Both the position numbers and the translations under genes were made by a program. Below the pieces are notes generated by a model, which made no database searches, was not told the origin of the DNA, and saw only the letters and a list, made by a program, of their open reading frames with translations. Below, piece after piece: positions 1-7,718 of a stretch of DNA of 64,000 nucleotides; the first letter of the stretch is position 1, and every line of letters starts with the position of its first letter. The stretch comes from a virus: positions 1 through 64,000 of IMG/VR virus record IMGVR_UViG_3300036828_000413; one strand, 5' to 3'.

Positions 1-332
1 ATTATGAACTGCTGCTTTGGAAATATATCAATCACGTGGGCCAGCACGAGGGCATCACGTTCATGCCGTTCCTCTATAACTACAAGAGCGAGGTCATCTT
101 TACCGAACAAGAACTGGAAGCGCTGAAGCGACTCGACGTCTCAGAAGAACCGAAGGGAGGACCCATGAGCACCATCAAGGCAGAGCGAATACGCCACTAC
201 GCCGAGGAGCTGGACAAGCAGCAGTGCGTCCAGCCGAGCATGAAGATGGTCATCGTGGCCATGCTGCGCCACGTGGCCGACGCCATCGAGGGCAGGGACC
301 CTCCGCCATGGAAGGAGGTCAAACCATCATGA
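1..332 (+). CDS. Partial hypothetical protein, 5' end outside the window
   Basis: The frame is open from the first base to the stop at 330-332, so this is the 3' end of a gene that begins upstream. An in-frame ATG at 165 has a strong GGGAGG Shine-Dalgarno sequence just before it, so a separate 55-residue product starting MSTIKAERIRHYAEELDK may be made from the same frame. That C-terminal part looks helical. I do not recognise a family. The stop overlaps the next start as ATGA. Confidence 0.5.
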   Translation, partial: YELLLWKYINHVGQHEGITFMPFLYNYKSEVIFTEQELEALKRLDVSEEPKGGPMSTIKAERIRHYAEELDKQQCVQPSMKMVIVAMLRHVADAIEGRDPPPWKEVKPS

Positions 333-397
333 AAATCAGAGAAGCCCACGGGCATATGTGCGGGGACGGCTCTATAAAGCCGGATGAATTGACATGA
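329..397 (+). CDS. Very small hypothetical protein, 22 aa
   Basis: Short frame that starts in an ATGA overlap with the gene before it and ends in an ATGA overlap with the next. A GGAGG sequence lies about 11 nt upstream. The peptide has one Cys and no recognisable domain. The support is the perfect fit into a chain of overlapping genes; function unknown. Confidence 0.45.
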   Translation: MKIREAHGHMCGDGSIKPDELT

Positions 398-609
398 TCG
401 GGCTGTGGTTTGAGGAGCAGGCGGTGCGGTGGCTGGTCAAGCGTGGCTACTTGGTACTGAGGCAGGGAGCACCCAGGCTGGTCGTGGCCTATGGGACCGG
501 CACGTTCAAGGAGTTCGAGGATGGAGGCAGGCTGTACAAAATCCTCATGCCGCCGGGCCACAAGTTGTGGGTCGTGTTCAACACCGTAATAACCAGGGAG
601 ATGACATGA
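394..609 (+). CDS. Small hypothetical protein, 71 aa
   Basis: Begins at ATG overlapping the previous stop and ends overlapping the start of the exonuclease gene at 606. Mixed hydrophobic and charged protein starting MIGLWFEEQAVRWLVKRGY, with no membrane segment and no motif I recognise. Its place directly before an exonuclease and a polymerase suggests a replication-region accessory gene, but only by position. Confidence 0.55.
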   Translation: MIGLWFEEQAVRWLVKRGYLVLRQGAPRLVVAYGTGTFKEFEDGGRLYKILMPPGHKLWVVFNTVITREMT

Positions 610-1154
610 TCGTCTGCGTGTTCGACACAGAGACCACGGGGTTGATCGACAACCACGTCAAGCGGCTGGACCGCCAGCCAGAGGTCATCGAGTTCGCCTG
701 CGTGTGGGCTGACTGGGACAGTCTCGACACCATCGAGGCCAGGTATGAGACCCTGGTCAGGCCGCAGTACTCCAGGCTGGCTGATAAGCCCGAGAAGGAG
801 AAGCCCCACCACCTGACCGACGAGGACCTCGCTGGCTGTGCGACCTTCGACCAGGTGGCTGATAAAATCTACGCCCTGCTGACCGGCACCCAGGTGATTT
901 GTGGCCACAACCTCTCATTCGATATGGAGATGATGGACATCGAGTATGAGCGGCTGCGGAGGAGGATCACGTGGCCGGCCGCCAGAATGTGCACCGTGGA
1001 GCAAACCATGCACATGACCGGCAACCGGACCAAGCTTGAGGACCTCCACCAGACGCTGCTCGGCTACAAGCACGAGAACGCCCACAGGGCCATGGACGAC
1101 GTCATGGCCACGCTGCGGTGCCTGCGAGAGATACGAAGGAAGGGATGGCTGTGA
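606..1154 (+). CDS. DnaQ-like 3'-5' exonuclease (DEDDh family)
   Basis: 182 aa single-domain exonuclease. Visible motifs: ExoI FDTETTG at residues 6-12, ExoII GHNLSFDMEMM near 98-108 and ExoIII H-x4-D in HENAHRAMDD near 155-164, so all four metal-binding acids and the catalytic His of the DEDDh class are present. The family trims 3' ends; here it most likely proofreads for the separately encoded DnaE-type polymerase about 1 kb downstream, as epsilon does for alpha. The start at 606 gives an ATGA overlap with the previous gene; a longer frame reaching back to 429 is read through other genes and is rejected. Confidence 0.9.
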   Translation: MIVCVFDTETTGLIDNHVKRLDRQPEVIEFACVWADWDSLDTIEARYETLVRPQYSRLADKPEKEKPHHLTDEDLAGCATFDQVADKIYALLTGTQVICGHNLSFDMEMMDIEYERLRRRITWPAARMCTVEQTMHMTGNRTKLEDLHQTLLGYKHENAHRAMDDVMATLRCLREIRRKGWL

Positions 1155-1384
1155 AGAGAGCAAAGACCATGCTGAGCCCATTCAGAATAGCCAAGCTTGA
1201 GCTGAAGCCTGGAGACATGGTGGTACTCCAAACCGATCTGTTCTTGGATAGGGACCAGATCCAACAATTGAAGAACAACATGGATGAACAGCTGAGGTCG
1301 CTCAAGGCCAAGAGCATCATCTTGGTCGGCGGGCTAAAGATTGGTATCATGCGAAAGACGGGCAAGAGGACTAGGCTGTCATGA
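1145..1384 (+). CDS. Hypothetical protein, 79 aa
   Basis: Starts at ATG 1145 behind a GGAAGG ribosome site, overlapping the end of the exonuclease gene by 10 bases. Basic N-terminus, then a segment LKPGDMVVLQTDLFLDRDQ. No recognised domain. Its stop overlaps the next start (ATGA). Confidence 0.6.
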   Translation: MAVKRAKTMLSPFRIAKLELKPGDMVVLQTDLFLDRDQIQQLKNNMDEQLRSLKAKSIILVGGLKIGIMRKTGKRTRLS

Positions 1385-1602
1385 CCCACATTAAATTCAA
1401 ATCATCTCCAGCCAACCCAGGTCCGGTCACGATTGATGACGGCAAGCACAAGCCCATGGCCCTCCGCAGGTCGACCGATGGCCAACTGCTCCGCGGCGGA
1501 GACCTGGTCGCCGGTCGGGTCTATGAGGTGTACATCGAGACGGGCACGGTGCGGTGGCCTCCCAAGAACCGAAAAGAGAGGAGAAGGCGAGATGACATTT
1601 GA
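1381..1602 (+). CDS. Hypothetical protein, 73 aa
   Basis: ATGA-coupled to the gene before it. Contains a small beta-rich stretch (GDLVAGRVYEVYIETG) and a strongly basic C-terminus (KNRKERRRRDD) that could bind nucleic acid. Function unknown. Confidence 0.55.
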   Translation: MTHIKFKSSPANPGPVTIDDGKHKPMALRRSTDGQLLRGGDLVAGRVYEVYIETGTVRWPPKNRKERRRRDDI

Positions 1603-1777
1603 GATCAGACAACTCGACGATCCATTCGCAGAGCTTCCGGCGCTGGCCGAGCGTCTGGGCGTGGCGCCAACGACCGAGAGCAAAGGGGTCACCTTCGTAG
1701 TCAAAGATGGACGCCGCTACTCGCTGTTCGATCTGGCGAACGCCTTCTTGGATCGCATGGACAGGGCCGGCCAATGA
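1592..1777 (+). CDS. Small hypothetical protein, 61 aa
   Basis: Starts at ATG 1592 after a GAGGAGAAGG ribosome site and overlaps the neighbouring genes at both ends. Acidic N-terminal half and a short C-terminal helix (SLFDLANAFLDRMDRAGQ). No family recognised. Confidence 0.55.
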   Translation: MTFEIRQLDDPFAELPALAERLGVAPTTESKGVTFVVKDGRRYSLFDLANAFLDRMDRAGQ

Positions 1778-2184
1778 GTAGCCCGCTCGACGCGGCGATC
1801 AGGATCGGAGAGGAGGCAGCCAGCCGGGCGATCGCCCTGGCCAACCGGGAGCGCCGGCTGAAGTGGTGGCTCTATCGGATCAAGTTTCTGCTGAAGACCG
1901 GGCGGGCGCAGAGCGCGATCAACACGGCGGACCTGGCCCTGGAGTTTATGAACAAAAGAGAGGAGACTGAGATGGCCCAGGGACCTCCCCACACGTGGGT
2001 CCACGCGCTGCACCAGGTGACCGGCCTGTTCGCAGTCAAGGGCCAGAGGATGACCGAGCAGGACAGGGCCGTAGTCAGGACCATCATGAGGGACGTACTG
2101 GCGGAGATGGAAGATGATTCGAACTGGGTACAGTTTCAGACTGGCCGTGGGCCACGTGCAAACGATAGCGAGCCGTTTGTCTGA
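1774..2184 (+). CDS. Hypothetical protein overlapping the polymerase gene, 136 aa
   Basis: ATGA-coupled start at 1774. Helical N-terminal half; the second half could also be started internally at ATG 1972, which has its own GAGGAG ribosome site. The 3' end overlaps the DNA polymerase reading frame by about 70 bases in another frame. No domain recognised; the overlap suggests translational coupling to the polymerase. Confidence 0.55.
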   Translation: MSSPLDAAIRIGEEAASRAIALANRERRLKWWLYRIKFLLKTGRAQSAINTADLALEFMNKREETEMAQGPPHTWVHALHQVTGLFAVKGQRMTEQDRAVVRTIMRDVLAEMEDDSNWVQFQTGRGPRANDSEPFV

Positions 2185-4942
2185 GCTGGGCTGGCCGGCG
2201 GCCCCGATCGCAGACCGGTCCTCCACATTCGGGTTCGTACCCTGGACCAAGGCCTGCAAGGACGCAAACCTTAGACCAGTCTACGGCGTGGAGCTCGGGG
2301 TCAGCGCCAACTGGGGCGAGAAGCGGCCGAGGATCGACAACTGGGTGTTCCTCGCTAAGAGGTCTCTTAGCGACTTACACGCACTGGTCAAGACGGCCAC
2401 GTCGGCCTCGAACTCCAAGCTCCCAGTGCTGTCCTACGACGAGGCGATGGCCGCAGAGGGCGTGTTCAAGATCGCCCAGGAGCACGTGGACCTGGACTAC
2501 GCGGACTTCGATGTGGCCGACGTATTCATGGGGATCACGCCAGCGACGCCCTTAGCTACCATTAAGGCTGCTAGAGCACGTGGCGCCTGGTTCGTCGCCC
2601 ACCCAAGAAACGTGTACCCACGCACCGAGGACATGGAGCTGTACCGGGTGATGCTGGGCCGGTACTTCGCCTCAACCCAGACCTACCCGCAGCACATTAC
2701 CTCCGACGAGGAGCTGCGCTCCGCGTTGGTGTTAACCGGCGTGGATGTGTCCGAGGCCATAGAGCGCCGAACCACAATCTTAAAAGATTGCGTTGCAGTC
2801 CTCGAGACGGCCGAGCTCCTGAAGTACCACAGCCCCCAGACCCTCCGCGAGTTGTGTTGGCAGGGGGCGGCGACGCTGGGCGTGGACCTGCAGCACCCTG
2901 TCTACGTCGAGCGGCTAGACAGGGAGCTGTCGCTCATCGCCGAAAAGAAGTTCGAGGACTACTTCTTCATCATCGCGGACCTGGTCGCGTGGGCCAAGCC
3001 GCGCATGGTGGTGGGCCCAGCAAGGGGCAGTTCGTGCGGCTCATTGGTCTGCTACCTGCTGGGCATCACTGCCATCGATCCCATCCCGCACGGCCTGATC
3101 TTCGAGCGGTTCATCGACATTACCCGCGCGGACCTCCCGGACATCGACTTGGACTTCTCGGACGCCAACCGGGACCAGGTGATCGGCTACGCCGAGGCCA
3201 AGTATGGAGAGAGGGTGGCCAGGCTGGCCAGCGTCGCCATCTTCCAGCCGAAGTCCACACTGGCCAGGGTCGGCGCCGCGCTCAAGATACCCACGTGGCA
3301 GGTGAACAAGGTGGCCGAGACCGCGATCAAGCGCAAGATGGGCGACTCTCGCAAGAGCAGCACCATCGAGGACACGCTGGTCGAGACGGACGCAGGGAAG
3401 GAGATGCTGCGGGACTTTCCCGAGGCCATGATCGCCAGCAGGTTCGAGGGCCACCCGGACCACTCCGGCATCCACGCCGCCGGGCTCGTCGTGACAGACA
3501 AGCCGGTGACCACCTACGTCGCGGTGGACATGCGCAGCAAGACTGCGATGTGCAACAAGTACGACGCCGAGGCGCTGAACCTCCTGAAGATCGACGTACT
3601 CGGATTGACCCAGCTCTCGATCTTCGAGCGGATACTGGAGCTGATTGGGCAAGAGCCGAGGAGTGGCTGGCTGGAGAAGATACCGACCAACGACCCCGCG
3701 GCCTTCGAGGTCCTGAACAAGAACCGCTACTGCGGCATCTTCCAGTTCGATGCCAACGCCATGCGGGGCCTGGCCCGCCAGATTCAGTTCGACTCGCTCG
3801 ACGATATCATCGCGGCCACGGCCCTGGTCAGACCTGGGCCACTGGCCTCGGGATCGACCCAGCAGTGGGTGGATAGACGATCGGGAAATTCGATCGTCAC
3901 CTACCCGCACCCCATGCTCCAGGAGTACCTCGAGGAGACGCTCGGCGTGCCCGTCTACCAGGAGCAGGTCTTGAAGATAGGGCGCGAGCTCGGGGACCTC
4001 TCCTGGGCCGACGTCACGGCCCTGCGCAAGGCGATGAGCAAGAGCCTCGGCGCCGAGTACTTCTCCCAGTACGGGGACAAGTGGAAGGCCGTGGCAATCT
4101 CGAAGGGCTTGCCAGCAGACGTTGCCAACAAATTCTGGGATGACATGTGCCAGTTTGGGGCGTGGGCATTCAACAAGGCCCACTCGGTCAGCTACGCGTA
4201 CGTCTCATACTGGTGCTGCTGGCTGAAGGCCCACTACCCGGTGGAGTTTGCCGCAGCCACGCTGGACGCAGAGGCCGCGCCCGAGCGACAGATCGCGCTT
4301 CTGCGAGAGCTCGCCGAGGAGGGGATCGGATACGTCCCGGTGGATCCCGAGCATAGCACAGACAAGTGGGAGGCGCGGGAGGACGGCAGGCTACTCGGAC
4401 CCCTGACCAACATCAAGGGCATCGGACCGAAGAAGCTGGCCACCATCGTAGAGGCGAGGAGGCTGGGCTCGCCCCTGCCGACGGGGCTGACCAAGCTGCT
4501 CGACTGCCCCAAGACGGCGATCGACAGCCTCTATCCCATTCGGGACAGACTGAAGACACTCTATCCCAACGGACTAGAGGAGGTCAACATCCACTCCACG
4601 CCCACCCCGGTCTCATGCTGCCAGCCCGGCGTGGCTGGTCTGAGGGTGGTCTTGGTCACGCCGACCCGCCTCCTGCCCAAGGACGAGAACGAGCCGGTCA
4701 AGGTGGCCAAGCGCGGGGGCAAGCTGCTCGACGGGCCCACGGCCGCGCTGAACATGTTCGTCAGGGACGATGGGGACGAGATGTTCGCCAAGATCGGGCG
4801 GTGGAAGTTTCCTACGATCGGGCGCACGGTCCAGGAGGAGGGCAAGCTGAACAAGGTGATCTGGGCGCTGAAGGGCATGGTCCCGGAGACCTTCCGCATG
4901 CTGGACGTCCACATGGTTCGCAAGCTGGGGTATCTGGAATGA
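2114..4942 (+). CDS. dnaE: DNA polymerase III alpha-like subunit (C-family polymerase)
   Basis: 942 aa replicative polymerase, shorter than the roughly 1160 aa of bacterial DnaE. Order: N-terminal PHP region (residues 1-200), palm with GPARGSSCGSLV near 300 and the catalytic PDIDLDF near 341, fingers (FQFDANAMRG near 540, FNKAHSVSYAYVSYW near 686), a helix-hairpin-helix around IKGIGPKK near 767, and a short tail. The PHP part lacks the usual HxH start (it reads GYSFRLAVGHVQ), so it is probably catalytically dead, which fits a separate DnaQ-like exonuclease at 606-1154. The C-terminal OB and clamp-loader binding regions seem reduced. It should synthesise phage DNA, perhaps with host clamp and loader. 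Confidence 0.95.
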   Translation: MIRTGYSFRLAVGHVQTIASRLSELGWPAAPIADRSSTFGFVPWTKACKDANLRPVYGVELGVSANWGEKRPRIDNWVFLAKRSLSDLHALVKTATSASNSKLPVLSYDEAMAAEGVFKIAQEHVDLDYADFDVADVFMGITPATPLATIKAARARGAWFVAHPRNVYPRTEDMELYRVMLGRYFASTQTYPQHITSDEELRSALVLTGVDVSEAIERRTTILKDCVAVLETAELLKYHSPQTLRELCWQGAATLGVDLQHPVYVERLDRELSLIAEKKFEDYFFIIADLVAWAKPRMVVGPARGSSCGSLVCYLLGITAIDPIPHGLIFERFIDITRADLPDIDLDFSDANRDQVIGYAEAKYGERVARLASVAIFQPKSTLARVGAALKIPTWQVNKVAETAIKRKMGDSRKSSTIEDTLVETDAGKEMLRDFPEAMIASRFEGHPDHSGIHAAGLVVTDKPVTTYVAVDMRSKTAMCNKYDAEALNLLKIDVLGLTQLSIFERILELIGQEPRSGWLEKIPTNDPAAFEVLNKNRYCGIFQFDANAMRGLARQIQFDSLDDIIAATALVRPGPLASGSTQQWVDRRSGNSIVTYPHPMLQEYLEETLGVPVYQEQVLKIGRELGDLSWADVTALRKAMSKSLGAEYFSQYGDKWKAVAISKGLPADVANKFWDDMCQFGAWAFNKAHSVSYAYVSYWCCWLKAHYPVEFAAATLDAEAAPERQIALLRELAEEGIGYVPVDPEHSTDKWEAREDGRLLGPLTNIKGIGPKKLATIVEARRLGSPLPTGLTKLLDCPKTAIDSLYPIRDRLKTLYPNGLEEVNIHSTPTPVSCCQPGVAGLRVVLVTPTRLLPKDENEPVKVAKRGGKLLDGPTAALNMFVRDDGDEMFAKIGRWKFPTIGRTVQEEGKLNKVIWALKGMVPETFRMLDVHMVRKLGYLE

Positions 4943-5037
4943 TAGATGCAAACAAGCGGATACCACTGATCATTGCCGGTGTTGCCGTGGTGGCGTTTGT
5001 TGCGATCGTGTTGCTGGTTCTAGCCGGGATATTATGA
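4939..5037 (+). CDS. Single-pass membrane peptide, 32 aa
   Basis: Starts in an ATGA overlap with the polymerase stop. After a short polar start (MIDANKR) the rest is one long hydrophobic helix of Ile, Val and Ala, so it is almost certainly an inner-membrane miniprotein. No family recognised. Confidence 0.6.
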   Translation: MIDANKRIPLIIAGVAVVAFVAIVLLVLAGIL

Positions 5038-5262
5038 ATGATCAAGTTGCTGGTGGAATTTTTTGAGCAAGATGGTTGGGCCATCGACATTGACCGAGAC
5101 CACATTGTTGCGATCCTACCCTCGGACTATGGGTCGGGGCCGGCCGTAGTAGACATAACGGCGTTGGCCGAGCACCTCCAGAAGTACAGGGTCTTGACTA
5201 ACGAGGACGCAGCTGCGCTGAACGCCGAGGCCGACCGCTTGTTGAACAGGAGGAAACGATGA
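5038..5262 (+). CDS. Hypothetical protein, 74 aa
   Basis: ATG follows directly on the previous stop. Compact acidic protein; the segment VVDITALAEHLQKYRVLTNE looks like a small alpha-beta fold. ATGA overlap with the next gene. Function unknown. Confidence 0.6.
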   Translation: MIKLLVEFFEQDGWAIDIDRDHIVAILPSDYGSGPAVVDITALAEHLQKYRVLTNEDAAALNAEADRLLNRRKR

Positions 5263-5414
5263 AGCGACTTCCAATCATTCGCCACATCAGGTGGCTCATT
5301 CTCACCTACAAGGTCAACCGCCACTACGACCAGTGGCTCGAGCTGGGCTACCTGCCCGTCCACGCCCAGCTCGACTACGACCACCTGGACAAGATATGGA
5401 GGGGCGAGGCATGA
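5259..5414 (+). CDS. Small hypothetical protein, 51 aa
   Basis: ATGA-coupled at both ends, with AGGAGG just upstream of the start. Basic N-terminal helix, then an aromatic-rich stretch (HYDQWLELGYLPVHAQLDYD). No recognised domain. Confidence 0.55.
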   Translation: MKRLPIIRHIRWLILTYKVNRHYDQWLELGYLPVHAQLDYDHLDKIWRGEA

Positions 5415-5659
5415 TCCCATCATGGCTGAGGGGACGAGGCAACTGCTGCGAGACCTGCGTAAGCTGGAGCAAGGACAAGTACCTCGACTACTGCGGGACC
5501 TGCTGCAACCCAGTATCGATGGACAGCGGGGAGACCACGGACAGCCGCTACCGCTGTCCCAACTTCCAGAGGAGGCAAGATGACCTTGATATGGATGCCG
5601 GAAGGCCCAATGATCAAATACAGCAACAGTTTCATCGAGATCGAGGACCTCAATCCTGA
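5411..5659 (+). CDS. Cysteine-rich small protein, probable zinc site, 82 aa
   Basis: Contains clustered cysteines: NCCETCVSW near residue 14, YCGTCC near 31 and YRCPNF near 52. The spacing suggests one zinc-binding knuckle pair. The C-terminal 25 residues overlap the next gene in another frame and look less ordered. Role unknown; small zinc proteins of this kind are common in phage early regions. Confidence 0.5.
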   Translation: MIPSWLRGRGNCCETCVSWSKDKYLDYCGTCCNPVSMDSGETTDSRYRCPNFQRRQDDLDMDAGRPNDQIQQQFHRDRGPQS

Positions 5660-5744
5660 GGTCAAGATGCGCTGGCGAATGAGTCGCACAGAGATGGCAC
5701 GACTGGGCTGGCGATGTCTGCTGGCAGCGATCCGTGGACGGTGA
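5580..5744 (+). CDS. Small hypothetical protein, 54 aa
   Basis: ATG at 5580 is preceded by AGGAGG at ideal spacing, which is the main support. It reads MTLIWMPEGPMIKYSNSF and ends in a basic helix with one Cys. It overlaps the genes on both sides. No family recognised. Confidence 0.5.
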   Translation: MTLIWMPEGPMIKYSNSFIEIEDLNPEVKMRWRMSRTEMARLGWRCLLAAIRGR

Positions 5745-6138
5745 GCTCAGGACCATCTTCCGCCAGTACCTGCCGATGGTGGCGTGGACCACCATCGAGA
5801 CGGCCGCCGTGGAGCCTGGCGTGCCCGACTTCGAGGGTTGCTACGAGGGGATCGAGTTCTGGGTGGAGATGAAGAAAACCGGAGCGTGGTCAGTGGAGGT
5901 CAAGCCGAGCCAGGTGGCATGGCACAAGCTGCGGCAGTCCAAGCGCGGGCGGACCTTCTTCGCCGTGCGAAGGAAGAACCGCGGGGTGGACGAGCTCTAC
6001 CTCATCCACGGCCAGCACGCCGCACTGCTCAGGGAGGAGGGACTGAGGCCATGCCCGCACATCCTGATGTGTGGGCGAGGTCCCTCGAAGTGGGTGTGGG
6101 CCGCAGTCTTAGACGCATTGATGAGGAGGCGAGAGTGA
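5734..6138 (+). CDS. VRR-NUC-like PD-(D/E)XK nuclease
   Basis: 134 aa, the normal size for stand-alone phage VRR-NUC proteins. Core: GVPDF at residues 29-33, WVEMKK at 43-48 (the E-x-K of the motif) and Q60-x3-H64 (QVAWH), the typical Gln/His pair of this fold. These enzymes cut branched or replication-fork DNA; the gene sits in the polymerase operon. The start is probably GTG 5734, which has only a weak ribosome site, so the exact N-terminus is uncertain. It ends GTGA-coupled to the next gene. Confidence 0.8.
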   Translation: MDGELRTIFRQYLPMVAWTTIETAAVEPGVPDFEGCYEGIEFWVEMKKTGAWSVEVKPSQVAWHKLRQSKRGRTFFAVRRKNRGVDELYLIHGQHAALLREEGLRPCPHILMCGRGPSKWVWAAVLDALMRRRE

Positions 6139-6296
6139 CCTATCCCCTGCTGGCCATCTACGCGTTCTTCTGTTTGATGACAGGAATTGCGATCGGCTTC
6201 AACGAAGAAAAGATTTGGGTGCTCGTGGCCTTCCTCGTGTCCGGCCTCGTGGCCATCCAGGTCGGTTTCTTCGTGGCCCTCTTGCTGAGAGGCTGA
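6135..6296 (+). CDS. Two-helix membrane protein, 53 aa
   Basis: GTG start overlapping the nuclease stop. Two hydrophobic segments (about residues 4-22 and 29-50) are separated by a short charged turn (NEEKIW). Small size and topology resemble class II holins, but there is no lysis gene nearby, so it is called only a membrane protein. Last gene of this cluster. Confidence 0.55.
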   Translation: MTYPLLAIYAFFCLMTGIAIGFNEEKIWVLVAFLVSGLVAIQVGFFVALLLRG

Positions 6297-6351
6297 AAGG
6301 GGGTGGTCCCCACGAACGCTATCCACACACGGCTGGCAGAGATAAAACCGA

Positions 6352-6377
6352 GGGGAGGTCCGTGAGGGCCTCCCCTT
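6352..6377 (+). terminator. Possible factor-independent terminator after the polymerase operon
   Basis: GGGGAGGTCC, loop GTGA, then GGGCCTCCCC form a 9-10 bp GC stem 55 bases after the last stop codon. The following T-tract is weak (TT then CAG), so termination may be partial. Confidence 0.45.
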
Positions 6378-6830
6378 CAGACTTCTTGAAATCCTAAATT
6401 CCAGCGAAAACAGGCCCAAACCAGGGTCTTTACTTTCTTATTCTTTTACTCTATATATAGCCCTGAGGTTAGGTAGCTCGATAGCAAGTTTTACCTCTCC
6501 TCCATAGGGCTTCTCCCTGCGGCTTCGGCTCACTTTACGAGGGGGATAGAAAAGGGACTAGGCGCGGATGAGGAACCTCTCCCCTAGTCTTCAGGGACCA
6601 ATAAAATGGCCAGCCCGGAGTACTCTAGAGCAAGCGCGGGGCGCGCCATAACGGCCCTGCGAAAAATCTGGAGCCATCCCGCACGAAGGCGACTTTGTGA
6701 AGGTAGTAAGGCGCGAGCCGGTTCCGAATGCCCCCGAGGCCGTAGTAGGAGCTACCCTAGCAATTTCCGCAGTGACCAGGGTTTCTGTGAAGGCGGCTCT
6801 TTTATGGGTGCGCGCATTTTTCCGAATTCA
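6378..6830 (+). other. Non-coding gap with AT-rich promoter-like stretch
   Basis: No convincing gene. Bases 6416-6466 are unusually A+T rich for this genome (TTTACTTTCTTATTCTTTTA then CTATATATAG) and could hold the promoter for the following early run. A 7-bp inverted repeat GACTAGG/CCTAGTC lies near 6563-6595. No tRNA-like fold was seen. An open frame across 6606-6932 has no good start or ribosome site and runs through the leader. Confidence 0.4.
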
Positions 6831-6915
6831 TCGACCCTGCCCTCTGCGTCCATTAACGCAGAGGGTAGTACGATGCATTTCGCATCGCATAAGCAAGCAA
6901 AAAAGGAATATCCCC
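6831..6915 (+). promoter_or_regulatory. Tandem-hairpin leader, copy 1
   Basis: TCGAC box at 6831-6835; stem 1 CCCTCTGCGT/ACGCAGAGGG at 6840-6849 and 6856-6865; stem 2 CGATGC/GCATCG at 6871-6876 and 6882-6887; AAGCAAGCAA at 6891-6900; ribosome site AAGGA; start codon 28 nt after stem 2. It shares long identical blocks with the copy at 9674-9747, but the stem 1 sequence differs while still pairing. Confidence 0.75.
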
Positions 6916-7008
6916 ATGGCTACCGAACTTGATCTCGACCTGATCCTTGAGCTCCTCGCAGAGGGCGTCATCCTCGAGGGGATCGACGCAGAGGAGGAGG
7001 CTGACTAA
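6916..7008 (+). CDS. Small acidic protein, 30 aa
   Basis: First gene behind leader copy 1, with AAGGA 8 nt before the ATG. Strongly acidic, Leu/Ile-rich amphipathic helix (LDLDLILELLAEG), ending EEEAD. Its charge resembles small phage proteins that bind host factors or mimic DNA, but that is speculation. It overlaps the next start as TAATG. Confidence 0.5.
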   Translation: MATELDLDLILELLAEGVILEGIDAEEEAD

Positions 7009-7076
7009 TGAAATACGTCAACCGACTGCTCGACGCCCTGCTCCTTCCGTTCATGCAGGGCACCCACCGGCGATGA
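7008..7076 (+). CDS. Very small hypothetical protein, 22 aa
   Basis: TAATG-coupled to the acidic peptide and ATGA-coupled to the next gene. Sequence MKYVNRLLDALLLPFMQG then basic residues; amphipathic. Only the coupling supports it. Confidence 0.35.
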   Translation: MKYVNRLLDALLLPFMQGTHRR

Positions 7077-7150
7077 GCACGACCACCTTCCTGCTCATCC
7101 TCGCCCTCGTCTTCCTCTTCCTCTTGTCATCACTGAAAGGTTCAACATGA
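7073..7150 (+). CDS. Single-pass membrane peptide, 25 aa
   Basis: ATGA-coupled start; one hydrophobic helix (TFLLILALVFLFLLSSL) fills most of the peptide. ATGA-coupled to the following gene. Probably an inner-membrane miniprotein. Confidence 0.45.
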   Translation: MSTTTFLLILALVFLFLLSSLKGST

Positions 7151-7458
7151 AATACGCAAATGAAATGGGCTACTCGGACGTCGAGCCCCACGAGGTCGTT
7201 CGCCAGGTCTCCGATAAGTGCCTGGAGATACGAGCAATGAAGGCTGACCGAGACCCCTCGTGGAAGCCAGAGTTCATCCCCGGCGGGTTCGCCGGTCACT
7301 GCACCAACCAGAGCTCACAGCGCTGGGTGATCTCACCCAACGCGAGCCAGCCGACCGTTCGCATTCGACTGGGCAAGAATGGCAAGTGGAAGGACAGGAA
7401 CGGCAATCGCTACGTCCTTTCCGACCATCCCATAAAGTTCTACGACTACAACTTCTAA
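7147..7458 (+). CDS. Hypothetical protein, 103 aa
   Basis: ATGA-coupled start. The N-terminal half is helical and charged; the C-terminal half is a beta-rich segment (VRIRLGKNGKWKDRNGNRY) with many aromatics. No recognised domain. Followed after 9 bases by the next gene. Confidence 0.65.
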   Translation: MKYANEMGYSDVEPHEVVRQVSDKCLEIRAMKADRDPSWKPEFIPGGFAGHCTNQSSQRWVISPNASQPTVRIRLGKNGKWKDRNGNRYVLSDHPIKFYDYNF

Positions 7459-7467
7459 GGAGACCAC

Positions 7468-7632
7468 ATGACTAGAATGCAAAAGATCGCCCACCACCGG
7501 GATATGGCCAAGCTCGCCCTGAAGAGGGCGAGACGGGCCATCTCCCAGTCAGAGATCGTAAGGCACCTGAACGCCCACACGAGGCACAAGCGGATCGCGC
7601 TCAACCTCGCCCTCTATGGCATCGAAGTCTGA
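7468..7632 (+). CDS. Small basic helical protein, 54 aa
   Basis: Start at ATG 7468 behind AAGGAG. Lys/Arg/His-rich, all helical (MAKLALKRARRAISQSEIVR), no Cys. It may bind nucleic acid; no family recognised. Ends just before leader copy 2. Confidence 0.55.
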   Translation: MTRMQKIAHHRDMAKLALKRARRAISQSEIVRHLNAHTRHKRIALNLALYGIEV

Positions 7633-7639
7633 GAATTTT

Positions 7640-7718
7640 CCGACGGTGCGCTGGCTAGTCCCAGCGCACAACGGAGCATTCCGCTCCCGGTCCAAGACCG
7701 CAAATCAGGAGAACTACA
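7640..7718 (+). promoter_or_regulatory. Tandem-hairpin leader, copy 2
   Basis: CCGAC at 7640-7644; stem 1 GTGCGCTGG/CCAGCGCAC at 7646-7654 and 7661-7669; stem 2 GGAGC/GCTCC at 7673-7677 and 7683-7687; a small extra stem GGTC/GACC at 7689-7692 and 7696-7699. The AAGCAAGCAA linker is absent in this copy. AGGAG at 7707-7711; start codon 31 nt after stem 2. Confidence 0.65.

Noticed and set aside
6135-6296. Holin for the first cluster
   Set aside because: Two membrane helices fit, but there is no lysis gene within 18 kb on that strand; left as membrane protein.
6378-6830. tRNA genes in the large gap
   Set aside because: No cloverleaf, TPsiC-loop or CCA-like pattern could be fitted on either strand.
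6606-6932. 108-codon + strand frame over the intergenic gap
   Set aside because: No ribosome site, odd composition, and it runs through leader copy 1 and into the next gene out of frame.
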